This document shows, piece by piece, positions 28,769 through 36,685 of a DNA stretch of 64,000 bases. A program made the position numbers and the translations under genes. Below the pieces are notes generated by a model. That model was not told where the DNA came from and searched no databases. It saw nothing but the letters and a program-made list of their open reading frames with translations. How positions within the stretch are numbered: position 1 is the stretch's first letter; the number at the start of each line of letters is the position of its first letter. The DNA comes from Microbacterium sulfonylureivorans (GTDB lineage: Bacteria > Actinomycetota > Actinomycetes > Actinomycetales > Microbacteriaceae). The stretch is from NCBI RefSeq assembly GCF_003999995.1, contig NZ_RJAD01000002.1:744001-808000 (forward strand). Direction: 5' to 3'.

Positions 28769-28938
28769 GGTGGTCCTCCTCTGCGTGCAAGCCTATCCGA
28801 TCACCCGCCGGGCGAAAGGGTCGGAATCCGCGCGACGCGCGGTTCCGCATTGTTTCGCCCCGTGTCGAGCGGCGTGCCTCGCACGAACCGCCGCCCTAAC
28901 GTGGGGTGGAGAACGAACCTACGAGAAGGAGTCCCGTC

Positions 28939-29289
28939 GTGTCGAGCCAGCACCGTCACATCCCGCCCCTCCAGGTGCGTGAGCGTGCGGAGTGCATGTG
29001 CGACCACGGCGACGTCTGCTCCTCCTTCGCTCCGGGGCACGCGCTGCACCTGATCCAGTCCCGACTCGCCTCGGCGACGCCGTCGGACTGGGCAGACGCG
29101 ATCGTCGAGTCGGTCGATCCGTCGTCGGGCGAGATCGTCGTGCGCGGGCTCGAAGACGGCGCGCCGGTCGCGCTGTGGAGCGGTGCGGGCGCGGCCATCG
29201 TGCTCACGCCGGGAGCGCCGGTGGCCGTTCACGAGCGCTATCACGTGCTCGCGGTCGGTCGCGAGCGCTTCAACGTCCTTCGCGGCTGA
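28939..29289 (+). CDS. Hypothetical protein with a CxC-H-C cluster
   Basis: A 116-residue protein not recognised as a known family. GTG 28939 is 7 bases after GAAGGAG, a good ribosome site. Near residue 19 it has ERAECMCDHGDVC, a compact set of three Cys and one His that could bind a metal, followed by a soluble body with GLEDGAPVALWSGAGAAIVL and VHERYHVLAVGRERFNVL. It is divergent from garA and convergent with the copper-storage-like gene. Confidence 0.7.
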   Translation: MSSQHRHIPPLQVRERAECMCDHGDVCSSFAPGHALHLIQSRLASATPSDWADAIVESVDPSSGEIVVRGLEDGAPVALWSGAGAAIVLTPGAPVAVHERYHVLAVGRERFNVLRG

Positions 29290-29310
29290 GCCGTCGCGGG
29301 TGGGTGCGGC

Positions 29311-29712
29311 TCAGGCCGTAGCCATCATCATTTCTCTGACCGCCATGCAGGCGTCCATGCAGGCCTTGCAGGCCTGAGCGCACATCTTGCAGACCTCGCT
29401 GTGGTCGGCGTGCTCCATGCACTCGTCCATGCAGGTCTGGCACATCGCGATGCACGCGTCGAGCATCGCCATCATGGATGCCGGAGTCATCCCCTGCATG
29501 CGCATCATGGCGCGCATCATCGTGTTGCACATGTCCGCGCAGTTCATGCATGCGGGGGCGCACGACATCATCTGCGTGGAGCACACCGTGCACGCCTGCT
29601 CGCAGGCCGAGCAGGCGTCCATACAGGCCTGCAGGACCGACATGTCCATCGTGCTCATGCCGGGCATCGACTTCATGTCCTTCGACATGGCGTCCATCAT
29701 CATGGAGTCCAT
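29311..29712 (-). CDS. Cys/Met-rich four-helix-bundle protein, copper-storage (Csp) type
   Basis: A 133-residue protein with 18 Cys and about 33 Met. The cysteines fall at i, i+3/i+4 spacing along what should be helices (30, 34, 37, 41, 44; 51, 55, 58, 62; 87, 91, 94, 98; 108, 111, 115, 118, 122), the pattern of Csp proteins and DUF326, which store Cu(I) inside a four-helix bundle. There is no signal peptide, so a cytosolic location is likely. GAGGTGGG precedes the ATG. CopC is encoded 350 bp away. Metal identity is inferred. Confidence 0.85.
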   Translation of the reverse strand: MDSMMMDAMSKDMKSMPGMSTMDMSVLQACMDACSACEQACTVCSTQMMSCAPACMNCADMCNTMMRAMMRMQGMTPASMMAMLDACIAMCQTCMDECMEHADHSEVCKMCAQACKACMDACMAVREMMMATA

Positions 29713-30062
29713 CTGCCCACCTCGCTTCCGTGGTTCGTCCGCGAGCAGGAGTGCCCGCCTGCGGCCAGGCTACCCGCGGGGTCGCGTGCTGAGAACCCTC
29801 GGCGAGGTTCGATCGTGGTGATGTCACAAGGAATTCACACACGCCCCCGTGCACAGCGACGCCGCCGCGGACCGCGATGGAGCGCACGAGTCTCATTCCC
29901 TCCTCGCCTCGTCGTGTGGCGCCGCGACCGCGATCGCCTGCCCACCGCCTCGGCGCCGGCGTGGCGCCCTCGGCCGCCACCCGGAAACTCTCGTCGACGC
30001 CGCGCTTCCGGCCGCCGCACTGCGGCCGGAGTGGTCGAAACGCACCGGCTAGGCTCGATCGG
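29713..30062. other. Intergenic region between the Csp-like gene and copC
   Basis: 350 bp that carries the promoters of both flanking divergent genes. On the minus strand TAGCCT, near 29770, could be the -10 for the Csp-like gene. An in-frame extension of copC runs back to 29877 but is Arg/Pro-rich and lacks protein-like features. No clear copper-operator dyad was recognised by eye. Confidence 0.4.
30050..30055 (+). promoter_or_regulatory. -10 element TAGGCT, leaderless start of copC
   Basis: TAGGCT ends 7 bases before GTG 30063, with no ribosome site between. It also supports that start over the longer frame. Confidence 0.6.
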
Positions 30063-30755
30063 GTGGAAGCCCCCCGACCCCGCGCCGCTCGCCTGTCCCA
30101 CTCTCTCACGCTCGTCGCGGCGGTTCTTCTCGCCGCCTCCGCGCTGCTGATCCCCGCATCTCCGGCGCACGCTCACGACGAGCTGCTGGGCAGCGACCCG
30201 GGCGCCGGTGCGAGCCTCGACGCCCTGCCGGCGCAGCTCACCCTGACCTTCAGCGGCGCGATCGCAACCGACGAGGGCGCCTCCGAGGTGGCGGTGACGG
30301 ATGCCGCGGGCACCTCGCTCGTCGCCGGGGCCCCGTCTGCGCAGGACAACGTGCTGACCCAGCCGCTCGCGGGCGAGGCATCCGGTGAGATCACGGTCCT
30401 GTGGAAGACCGTCTCCAGCGACGGACACCCCATCTCGGGAGAGTTCGCCTTCACCGTGACGGCACCGCCGACGCCCACGCCGACCGAGACGTCGACGCCG
30501 ACGCCCCTCCCGACCGAGACGTCGACGCCCGAGCCCACCCAGACCGCTTCGGCCAGCCCGACCGCCGCTCCCGCGGCCGACGGATCGTCTGCCGTGCCGT
30601 GGATCCTCTTCGGGATCGTCGCCCTGGCCGCAGCCGGCGCCGTCGTGTACCTCCTGGTGTCGCGCTCGCGTCGCGAGAAGGCCCTCGCCGAGAACCGCGA
30701 GAAGGTGCTCGGGGGCGCTCCAGGACCCGACTCCGAGCCTCCCGCCGAGGGATAG
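30063..30755 (+). CDS. CopC-domain secreted copper-binding protein with C-terminal membrane anchor
   Basis: The 230-residue product has a signal peptide with likely cleavage after SPAHA (residue 37), leaving His38 as the new N-terminus, the copper ligand of CopC proteins. The CopC beta-barrel (about 38-132) includes [17 protein letters not shown] and [12 protein letters not shown], whose Asp and His complete the Cu(II) site. A Thr/Pro-rich linker with a repeated TETSTP unit follows, then a C-terminal helix (about 180-202) and a basic tail. It precedes lpd by 10 bp and lies near the Csp-like gene, suggesting copper handling. Confidence 0.88.
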   Translation: MEAPRPRAARLSHSLTLVAAVLLAASALLIPASPAHAHDELLGSDPGAGASLDALPAQLTLTFSGAIATDEGASEVAVTDAAGTSLVAGAPSAQDNVLTQPLAGEASGEITVLWKTVSSDGHPISGEFAFTVTAPPTPTPTETSTPTPLPTETSTPEPTQTASASPTAAPAADGSSAVPWILFGIVALAAAGAVVYLLVSRSRREKALAENREKVLGGAPGPDSEPPAEG

Positions 30756-30758
30756 GCT
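30753..30758 (+). promoter_or_regulatory. -10 element TAGGCT, leaderless start of lpd
   Basis: TAGGCT overlaps the copC stop and ends 7 bases before ATG 30766. TGAGGTC between them is too close to the start for a normal ribosome site, so lpd may have its own leaderless transcript. Confidence 0.5.
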
Positions 30759-30765
30759 TGAGGTC

Positions 30766-32163
30766 ATGCCCCATTACGACGTCGTCATCCTCGGCGCGGG
30801 CCCCGGCGGGTACGTCGCGGCCGTCCGCAGCGCTCAGCTCGGCCTCTCGGTCGCGATCATCGAAGAGAAGTACTGGGGCGGTGTCTGCCTCAACGTCGGC
30901 TGCATCCCCTCCAAGGCTCTCCTGAAGAACGCCGACCTCGCGCACCAGTTCCACCACAAGGCCGAGCTCTTCGGCATCTCGGGTGATGTGCACTTCGACT
31001 TCGGCGTCGCGTGGGATCGCAGCCGCAAGGTTGCCGATACCCACGTCAAGGGCATCCACTACCTGATGAAGAAGAACAAGGTCACCGAGTACGAGGGCCG
31101 CGGCTCGTTCGTCGACGCCCACACCATCGACGTCGCGAAGGCCGACGGCTCGAGCGAGCGCGTCACCTTCGACAACGCCATCATCTCCACCGGCTCGAAG
31201 GTGCGTCTGCTCCCGGGCGTGCAGATCGGCGGAAACGTCGTGACGTACGAGGAGCAGATCCTCGCACGCGACCTGCCCCAGTCGATCGTCATCGTCGGCG
31301 CCGGCGCCATCGGCATGGAGTTCGCCTTCGTGATGGTGAACTACGGCGTCAAGGTCACGATCATCGAGTTCCTCGATCGCGCGCTCCCCAACGAGGACGC
31401 CGACGTGTCGAAGGAGATCGCACGCCAGTACAAGGGCTACGGCGTCGACATCCTCACCTCCACCAAGGTCGAGACCGTCACCGACCAGGGCGACAAGGTC
31501 ACCGTCACCTACACGGCGAAGGACGGCTCCGCCGGATCGATCGACGCCGACAAGGTCATGATGTCGATCGGCTTCGCCGCGAACGTCGAGGGCTTCGGTC
31601 TCGAGAACACCGGTGTGAAGCTCACCGACCGCGGCGCGATCGACATCGACGACCACATGCGCACCAACGTGCCGCACATCTACGCGATCGGCGACGTCAC
31701 CGCGAAGCTGCAGCTCGCGCATGTGGCCGAGGCGCAGGGCGTCGTGGCCGCCGAGACCATCGGCAAGGCCGAGACGATGACGCTCGGCGACTACCGCATG
31801 ATGCCCCGCGCGACGTTCTGCTCGCCGCAGGTGGCCTCGTTCGGTCTCACCGAGCAGCAGGCGCGCGACGCGGGCTACGACGTGAAGGTCGCGAAGTTCC
31901 CGTTCTCGGCGAACGGCAAGGCGAACGGCCTGGGCGAGCCCATCGGGTTCGTGAAGCTCATCGCCGACGGCGAGCACCTCGAGCTGCTCGGCGGCCACCT
32001 GATCGGCCCCGACGTCTCGGAGCTCCTTCCCGAGCTGACGCTGGCGCAGAAGTGGGACCTCACCGCCCTCGAGGCGGCGCGCAACGTGCACACCCACCCG
32101 ACGCTGTCGGAGGCCGTGCAGGAGGCGTTCCACGGCCTCGCCGGCCACATGATCAACCTCTGA
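30766..32163 (+). CDS. lpd: Dihydrolipoyl dehydrogenase
   Basis: E3 subunit of the 2-oxoacid dehydrogenase complexes, reoxidising dihydrolipoamide with NAD+. The 465-residue flavoprotein has the FAD fold [13 protein letters not shown], the redox-active disulfide [13 protein letters not shown] (Cys41, Cys46), the NAD fold [12 protein letters not shown], the second FAD motif [15 protein letters not shown] and the C-terminal dimer-interface base in [10 protein letters not shown]. It is full length. E1 and E2 genes are not in the window. A hairpin terminator follows. Confidence 0.96.
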   Translation: MPHYDVVILGAGPGGYVAAVRSAQLGLSVAIIEEKYWGGVCLNVGCIPSKALLKNADLAHQFHHKAELFGISGDVHFDFGVAWDRSRKVADTHVKGIHYLMKKNKVTEYEGRGSFVDAHTIDVAKADGSSERVTFDNAIISTGSKVRLLPGVQIGGNVVTYEEQILARDLPQSIVIVGAGAIGMEFAFVMVNYGVKVTIIEFLDRALPNEDADVSKEIARQYKGYGVDILTSTKVETVTDQGDKVTVTYTAKDGSAGSIDADKVMMSIGFAANVEGFGLENTGVKLTDRGAIDIDDHMRTNVPHIYAIGDVTAKLQLAHVAEAQGVVAAETIGKAETMTLGDYRMMPRATFCSPQVASFGLTEQQARDAGYDVKVAKFPFSANGKANGLGEPIGFVKLIADGEHLELLGGHLIGPDVSELLPELTLAQKWDLTALEAARNVHTHPTLSEAVQEAFHGLAGHMINL

Positions 32164-32177
32164 TCCGATCAGAGCAC

Positions 32178-32210
32178 GAAGCCCCGGCGCCCTCGCGGGC
32201 CCGGGGCTTC
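32178..32210 (+). terminator. Terminator after lpd
   Basis: GAAGCCCCGG at 32178-32187 pairs with CCGGGGCTTC at 32201-32210, and the inner GCCC/GGGC extends the stem around a TCGC loop. It lies 15 bp after the lpd stop. Confidence 0.8.
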
Positions 32211-32230
32211 GTCGTTGCCGGCAGCAACGC

Positions 32231-32291
32231 GCCGAGGGTGCGCGAACGACCGTCCCCCTCCCGCCGACGTGGTCGTTCGCGCACCCTCGGC
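32231..32291. repeat. Perfect 21-bp inverted repeat, intergenic
   Basis: Arms at 32231-32251 and 32271-32291 are exact reverse complements around a 19-base loop. The arms carry GTGCGCGAACGACC. It lies between the lpd terminator and the end of the convergent thioesterase gene. Arm length and the loop exceed those of a simple terminator; it may be a REP-like element, or it may serve as terminator for the thioesterase gene. Confidence 0.7.
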
Positions 32292-32307
32292 ACTCGGTTA
32301 CCCCAGG

Positions 32308-32805
32308 TCAGGGGCGCAGCACGAGGAGCGAGCTCGTCGCGGTCGCGAGGGCGGTGCCCGAGGCATCCTCCAGGACGCCCTCGGCGAAGATCACCCGCGA
32401 CCCGGGCTTGACGACCCGGCCCCGCGCTCGGAGGAGGCCGGTCGTCGCGAGGATGGGGCGCAGGTACGACACGTTCAGATCGATCGAGGTGTATCCGACG
32501 CCGGCGGGAAGCGTCGTGTGCGCGGCGCAGCCGACGACCGTGTCGAGGAGGGTGCAGGCGAGGCCGCCGTGCACCATGCCGAGCGGGTTGTAGTGGTACT
32601 CCCCCGGCTCGCATTCGAAGACGACCTCGCCGGGCTCGGCCGAAACCATCCAGAAGTTCATGAGCCGCGAGATGGGTGGGGGCGGCAGCTCCTCGGCGAT
32701 GAGTGCCCGGAGGTAGCTGAGGCCGTCCAGGCCGCGCGAGGCGGCGAGGGGCGGGCCGGGGTCGTCCCAGCCGAACGTCCGGGTGCGCGGGGAGTCGGTC
32801 GTCAT
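32308..32805 (-). CDS. PaaI-type hotdog thioesterase
   Basis: A 165-residue hotdog-fold protein of the PaaI/YdiI group, with GEYHYNPLGMVHGGLACTLLDTVVGCAAHT, where the HGG motif and nearby Asp are the usual catalytic region, then VSYLRPILATTGLLRARGRVV. It should hydrolyse an acyl-CoA or aryl-CoA thioester; the substrate is unknown. TATTCT ends 7 bases before the ATG, so the gene appears leaderless. It lies downstream of the CYTH gene on the same strand. Confidence 0.85.
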   Translation of the reverse strand: MTTDSPRTRTFGWDDPGPPLAASRGLDGLSYLRALIAEELPPPPISRLMNFWMVSAEPGEVVFECEPGEYHYNPLGMVHGGLACTLLDTVVGCAAHTTLPAGVGYTSIDLNVSYLRPILATTGLLRARGRVVKPGSRVIFAEGVLEDASGTALATATSSLLVLRP

Positions 32806-32812
32806 GGCTCAC

Positions 32813-32818
32813 AGAATA
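32813..32818 (-). promoter_or_regulatory. -10 element TATTCT, leaderless start of the thioesterase
   Basis: On the minus strand TATTCT ends 7 bases before the ATG at 32805. Confidence 0.55.
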
Positions 32819-32840
32819 GAGCCGGCGGTGCCGTTCGGAC

Positions 32841-33497
32841 TCAGTGGCCGAGCGCCCGGGCGAGCTTCGAATCGGATGCCGCCGCCCGCGCCCCGGCGGC
32901 GGTCGCCGCCTTCTCGACCGCGGCGAAGAAAGCCGCGCGGGCTGCGGGATCGGTCGGCCCCGCCGGGCCGAGCTCGATCTCCCACTCCTGCCACTCGCGC
33001 TCGATGCCGGCGCGCTCGTCGGTGGTGCGCACGTGGTCGTCGGCGAACTCCGCGACGACTTCGCCGGACTCCGACAGCAGGAGGTATGCGACACGCTCGT
33101 TGCGGATGCGGGCGAGCGGCACGAGTGCGGCGTCGCCGACGACCGGGGCGAGCTCGGCCCGCGCCCCGTCGGGGACCGCCTCTGCCCCGCCGAGGGGCCA
33201 GTGCAGCTCGATGCGGCCGCCGTCGGTGCGGCGCGGGCCTTTGATGTGCCAGCCGGCGTCGGGTCCGCCGGTGCGCCGGCGGAGTGCGTAGCCCGCGCGC
33301 GCGAGCGCGGCGTCGTCGGTGTCGATGTACATCGCGTCGAGCGAGCGGGCTTCGCCCGCGCTCACCGAGGCGACACCCGGCAGTCCCGACCAGTCGGGAA
33401 GCGGGACGCCCGCGTCGACGTCGAACTTCAGCTCGATCTCGATCGAGCGGGCCGGCGCCGCAGCCGCCGAACCGGCATCGGCGTCAGCGGCGCTCAC
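32841..33497 (-). CDS. CYTH-domain protein
   Basis: The 218-residue protein has the CYTH signature EIELKFDV near residue 19 (ExExK), then ALRRRTGG, WHIKGPRR and RIELHWPL, all expected in the triphosphate tunnel fold. CYTH enzymes include inorganic triphosphatases and thiamine triphosphatases; the exact substrate is unclear. The C-terminus is Ala-rich. The GTG start overlaps the preceding small gene by 14 bp, so the two are coupled. Confidence 0.85.
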   Translation of the reverse strand: MSAADADAGSAAAAPARSIEIELKFDVDAGVPLPDWSGLPGVASVSAGEARSLDAMYIDTDDAALARAGYALRRRTGGPDAGWHIKGPRRTDGGRIELHWPLGGAEAVPDGARAELAPVVGDAALVPLARIRNERVAYLLLSESGEVVAEFADDHVRTTDERAGIEREWQEWEIELGPAGPTDPAARAAFFAAVEKAATAAGARAAASDSKLARALGH

Positions 33498-33717
33498 TCG
33501 CCGAGTCGCTGTAGGGGTCGATGTCGTCCTGCGACTCGACGAACCAGAACTCGGCCTCGGTGGGGCCGTCGGTGTCGCCGGTGCGCTCGAGGTCGCCCTT
33601 GCGCTCGTACACCACCTGGGTCTCGCTGTAGGGGACGATCAGACGGTCGAGGTCGGAGTTCTCGAGGGGCAGGAGCTGTCCGTCGAGCGGGCCCCCGTGC
33701 AGTCGTGCGATAGCCAT
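33484..33717 (-). CDS. Small conserved protein, function unknown
   Basis: A 77-residue protein starting MAIARLHGGPLDGQLLPL. HGGPLDG openings are seen in short actinobacterial proteins of unknown role. The rest is acidic, with EAEFWFVESQDDIDPYSDS. TAGGCT ends 6 bases before the ATG, and the gene overlaps the CYTH gene downstream, which supports its being real. No function can be assigned. Confidence 0.7.
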   Translation of the reverse strand: MAIARLHGGPLDGQLLPLENSDLDRLIVPYSETQVVYERKGDLERTGDTDGPTEAEFWFVESQDDIDPYSDSASERR

Positions 33718-33723
33718 GTGCCG

Positions 33724-33729
33724 AGCCTA
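33724..33729 (-). promoter_or_regulatory. -10 element TAGGCT, leaderless start of the small protein gene
   Basis: On the minus strand TAGGCT ends 6 bases before ATG 33717. Confidence 0.6.
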
Positions 33730-33755
33730 GACCCGGGCGCCCACACGTCCCCTCG

Positions 33756-33816
33756 CCGAGCGCACATGAATTGCGCGAATGAGCATCGCCTGTGCGAACG
33801 GATCGTGTGCGCTCGG
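33756..33816. repeat. 11-bp inverted repeat with internal GCGAA repeats
   Basis: CCGAGCGCACA at 33756-33766 is exactly inverted at 33806-33816 around 39 bases. The inner part holds TTGCGCGAATGAGC and TGTGCGAACG, similar to the arm of the inverted repeat at 32231. It lies in the divergent region before glgP. Confidence 0.5.
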
Positions 33817-33856
33817 GCAGATCCCGTGCGTTCGCGGAGCATCCCCCACCCCCGGG

Positions 33857-33870
33857 TGCAAGCGTTTTCA
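33857..33870. promoter_or_regulatory. LacI-family operator overlapping the glgP promoter
   Basis: TGCAAGCGTTTTCA matches the LacI/CcpA-type consensus TGWAANCGNTNWCA at every fixed position except one W. It covers the -35 region of the promoter whose -10 is TAGAAT at 33882, a position suited to repression. Confidence 0.6.
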
Positions 33871-33881
33871 CCTGGTGCCCC

Positions 33882-33887
33882 TAGAAT
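33882..33887 (+). promoter_or_regulatory. -10 element TAGAAT, leaderless start of glgP
   Basis: TAGAAT ends 7 bases before GTG 33895 with no ribosome site between. Confidence 0.6.
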
Positions 33888-33894
33888 CGCTCGC

Positions 33895-36456
33895 GTGAAG
33901 GCCATCCGAACGTTCACCGTCCGTCCCGTCCTCGCCGAAACCCTCGCTCCCCTCGACCGCCTCGCCTCCAACTGGCGCTGGTCGTGGAGCCGGGCGACGC
34001 ACTCCCTCTTCGCCTCGATGGATCCGGCGCTGTGGGACGAGATCGGCGCGAACCCGGCCCGCATGCTCGGCGCGCTCGGGCAGGACCGCCTGGACGAGCT
34101 CGCCCGCGACGAGGACTTCGTCCAGCGGGTGCGCGAGGAGGACGAGCGCCTCACGGCGTACCTCGACGGCGAGCGCTGGTTCCAGCGGCTCGACGGCGCG
34201 AAGCCCGCCCACATCGCCTACTTCTCCCCCGAGTTCGGCGTCGACGGCTCGCTGCCCCAGTATTCGGGGGGACTCGGCATCCTGGCCGGCGATCACCTCA
34301 AGAGCGCGTCCGACCTCGGCGTCCCACTGACGGGCGTCGGCCTCTTCTATCGTGCCGGCTACTTCCGCCAGTCGATCGGCGACGACGGCTGGCAGCGCGA
34401 GAGCTACCCGCTCCTCGACCCGTACGGCCTGGGCCTGACGCTGCTGCGCGACCACGATGGCTCCCCCGTCGAGATCGCCCTCGACCTGCCCGGCGACCGG
34501 CGCCTCCACGCCCGCGTGTGGGTCGCCGACATCGGCCGGATCCCGCTGCTGCTGCTCGACTCCGAGACGCCGTCGAACTCCGACGAGATGCGCCGCGTCA
34601 CCGATCGCCTGTACGGCGGCGGCGGTGAGCACCGGCTCCTGCAGGAGCTGCTGCTCGGCGTCGGCGGCGTCCGCGCCGTGCGCGCGTGGTCGGCGATCGC
34701 CGGCCGCCCCGCCCCCGACGTCTACCACACGAACGAGGGCCACGCCGGGTTCCAGGGACTCGAGCGCATGTCGGAGCTCATCACGCACGACGGGCTCGGG
34801 TTCGACGCGGCCCTCGCCCAGGTGCGCGCGTCGACGGTGTTCACGACGCACACGCCCGTTCCCGCCGGCATCGACAGGTTCCCGCGAGACCTCATCGCGG
34901 ACTTCCTCTCGAGCGGCCTGTTCGCGAACCTCGACGCGGGCCGCGCCATCTCGCTCGGCCTGGAGACCTGGGAGGGCGGCGATCAGGGCGTCTTCAACAT
35001 GGCGGTCCTCGGTCTCCACCTCGGCCAGCACGCCAACGGCGTCTCGGTGCTCCACGGCGAGGTCAGCCGCGGGATGTTCGGGCAGCTCTGGCCCGGCGTC
35101 GACCCCGACGAGGTTCCGATCACGTCGATCACCAACGGCGTCCACGCCCCGACGTGGGTGCATCCCGCGCTCAAGGCCGTGAGCGAGCGCGTGTTCGGCG
35201 ACGCCCGCACCGACACGCACGACTGGACGAATCGCGAGGCCGTCACCGACGCCGAGCTGTGGGGGGTGCGCCAGCAGATGAAGGGCGAGCTCGTCGCCGT
35301 CGCACGGCGGCGGGTCGCGGCATCCGTCCAGGCCACCGGCTCGGGAGTCGTGCCTGCCTGGGTCGACGACCTCCTCGACCCCGAGGTGCTCACGATCGGC
35401 TTCGCGCGCCGTGTGCCGACGTACAAGCGCCTGACCCTCATGCTGCGCGACCCCGAGCGGCTGACGCGGCTGCTCACCCACCCGGAGCGTCCCGTGCAGA
35501 TCGTCATCGGAGGCAAGTCGCACCCGGCCGACGACTCGGGGAAGATCCTCATCCAGCAGCTCGTGCGCTTCAGCCGCGATCCGAAGGTGCGCGGGCGCAT
35601 CGTGTTCCTCCCGGACTACGACATCACGCTCGCGAAGGACCTCTACCCGGGCTGCGACGTATGGCTCAACAACCCGCTGCGCCCGCTGGAGGCGTGCGGC
35701 ACGAGCGGAATGAAGGCCGCGCTCAACGGCGTGCTGAACCTGTCGATCCTCGACGGGTGGTGGGACGAGTGGTACGACGGCGAGAACGGCTGGGCGATCC
35801 CCACGGCCGATACCGCGTCGAACGACGAGGAGCGCGACGATGCCGAGGCATCCGCTCTCTACGACCTCATCGAGCACCAGCTCGTGCCCCGGTTCTACGA
35901 GCGCGAGGGCGGGATCCCGCTCCGGTGGCTCGCGATGGTGCGCCACACGATGACCGAGCTCGGCAAGAAGGCGACGAGCGACCGCATGGTGCAGGACTAC
36001 GTCACGCGCCTGTACGTGCCGGCCGCCGCGCACGAGGTCGCCCTGCGCGCCGACGACTTCGCCGAGGCCAGGGCCCTGGCGGCCTTCGTCACACGGGTGA
36101 AGGATGCCTGGTCCCGCGTGTCGATCGCCGGCGTCGACTCGTCGGGCATCCCGGCGCAGGCCCAGGCCGGAGACGCTCTCGAGGTGAGCGCCGCGGTGCG
36201 GCTCGACGGGCTCTCGCCCGACGACGTCGCGGTCGAGCTGGCGTACGGCCGCACGAACGAGGACGACACGCTCGCGCGCGATCACTCGGTCTACCGCCTC
36301 TCCCCCTCGGGCCCCGCGGTCGACGGGGTGACGACGTTCACCGGCACGCTGCCGCTGACCGTGACGGGCACGTTCGGGTACACCGTGCGGGTCGTGCCGA
36401 CGCATCCGCAGCTCGTGTCGCCGGTCGAGCTGGGTCTCGTCACCTACGCGTCCTGA
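33895..36456 (+). CDS. glgP: Alpha-glucan phosphorylase with N-terminal DUF3417
   Basis: A GT35 phosphorylase that releases glucose 1-phosphate from glycogen or maltodextrin. The 853-residue protein has the DUF3417 start (VRPVLAETLAPLDRLASNWRWSW), AYFSPEFGVDGSLPQYSGGLGILAGDHLK, the NEGHAGFQGLERM catalytic region and the PLP-lysine motif LEACGTSGMKAALNG. It is a full-length member of the shorter bacterial/archaeal type. Start GTG 33895 is set by the -10 spacing; the in-frame extension to 33319 is antisense to other genes. A LacI-type operator in its promoter suggests sugar-dependent repression. Confidence 0.95.
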   Translation: MKAIRTFTVRPVLAETLAPLDRLASNWRWSWSRATHSLFASMDPALWDEIGANPARMLGALGQDRLDELARDEDFVQRVREEDERLTAYLDGERWFQRLDGAKPAHIAYFSPEFGVDGSLPQYSGGLGILAGDHLKSASDLGVPLTGVGLFYRAGYFRQSIGDDGWQRESYPLLDPYGLGLTLLRDHDGSPVEIALDLPGDRRLHARVWVADIGRIPLLLLDSETPSNSDEMRRVTDRLYGGGGEHRLLQELLLGVGGVRAVRAWSAIAGRPAPDVYHTNEGHAGFQGLERMSELITHDGLGFDAALAQVRASTVFTTHTPVPAGIDRFPRDLIADFLSSGLFANLDAGRAISLGLETWEGGDQGVFNMAVLGLHLGQHANGVSVLHGEVSRGMFGQLWPGVDPDEVPITSITNGVHAPTWVHPALKAVSERVFGDARTDTHDWTNREAVTDAELWGVRQQMKGELVAVARRRVAASVQATGSGVVPAWVDDLLDPEVLTIGFARRVPTYKRLTLMLRDPERLTRLLTHPERPVQIVIGGKSHPADDSGKILIQQLVRFSRDPKVRGRIVFLPDYDITLAKDLYPGCDVWLNNPLRPLEACGTSGMKAALNGVLNLSILDGWWDEWYDGENGWAIPTADTASNDEERDDAEASALYDLIEHQLVPRFYEREGGIPLRWLAMVRHTMTELGKKATSDRMVQDYVTRLYVPAAAHEVALRADDFAEARALAAFVTRVKDAWSRVSIAGVDSSGIPAQAQAGDALEVSAAVRLDGLSPDDVAVELAYGRTNEDDTLARDHSVYRLSPSGPAVDGVTTFTGTLPLTVTGTFGYTVRVVPTHPQLVSPVELGLVTYAS

Positions 36457-36571
36457 CCGCGGCTCGCCCCGGCGCCTCGCTACTTCGCGTCGCCCGCTCT
36501 TGCGGCTCTCCGCTCTCGTCAGGCGTGCGAACCAGCAGCTCGCAGGGCGTCGGAGGCCGACAGCCCGAACA

Positions 36572-36585
36572 TTAAAACGTTCCAA
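36572..36585. promoter_or_regulatory. LacI-family operator upstream of the rhamnogalacturonan lyase
   Basis: TTAAAACGTTCCAA is an imperfect dyad centred on CG with 5 of 7 symmetric positions, the form of LacI-family sites. It lies 17 bp upstream of the -35. Confidence 0.55.
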
Positions 36586-36602
36586 CAAACCGGGCCTCCC
36601 CG

Positions 36603-36631
36603 TTGACCGCCGTGTGAGCGCGAACTAGCGT
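36603..36631 (+). promoter_or_regulatory. Promoter of the rhamnogalacturonan lyase
   Basis: TTGACC at 36603-36608 and TAGCGT at 36626-36631 are separated by 17 bases, leaving a leader of about 48 bases before ATG 36686. Confidence 0.65.
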
Positions 36632-36685
36632 CGACGGCGGAAAGCGTATTCCGCGCTTCCAGTCAACCGGGAGAGCGATTCGACG

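Noticed and set aside
29877..30062. N-terminal extension of copC
   Set aside because: It would place 62 Arg/Pro-rich residues before a clean signal peptide; the -10 at 30050 supports GTG 30063.
32231..32291. CRISPR or transposon end
   Set aside because: Only one dyad with no repeated spacers, no transposase and no target duplication seen.
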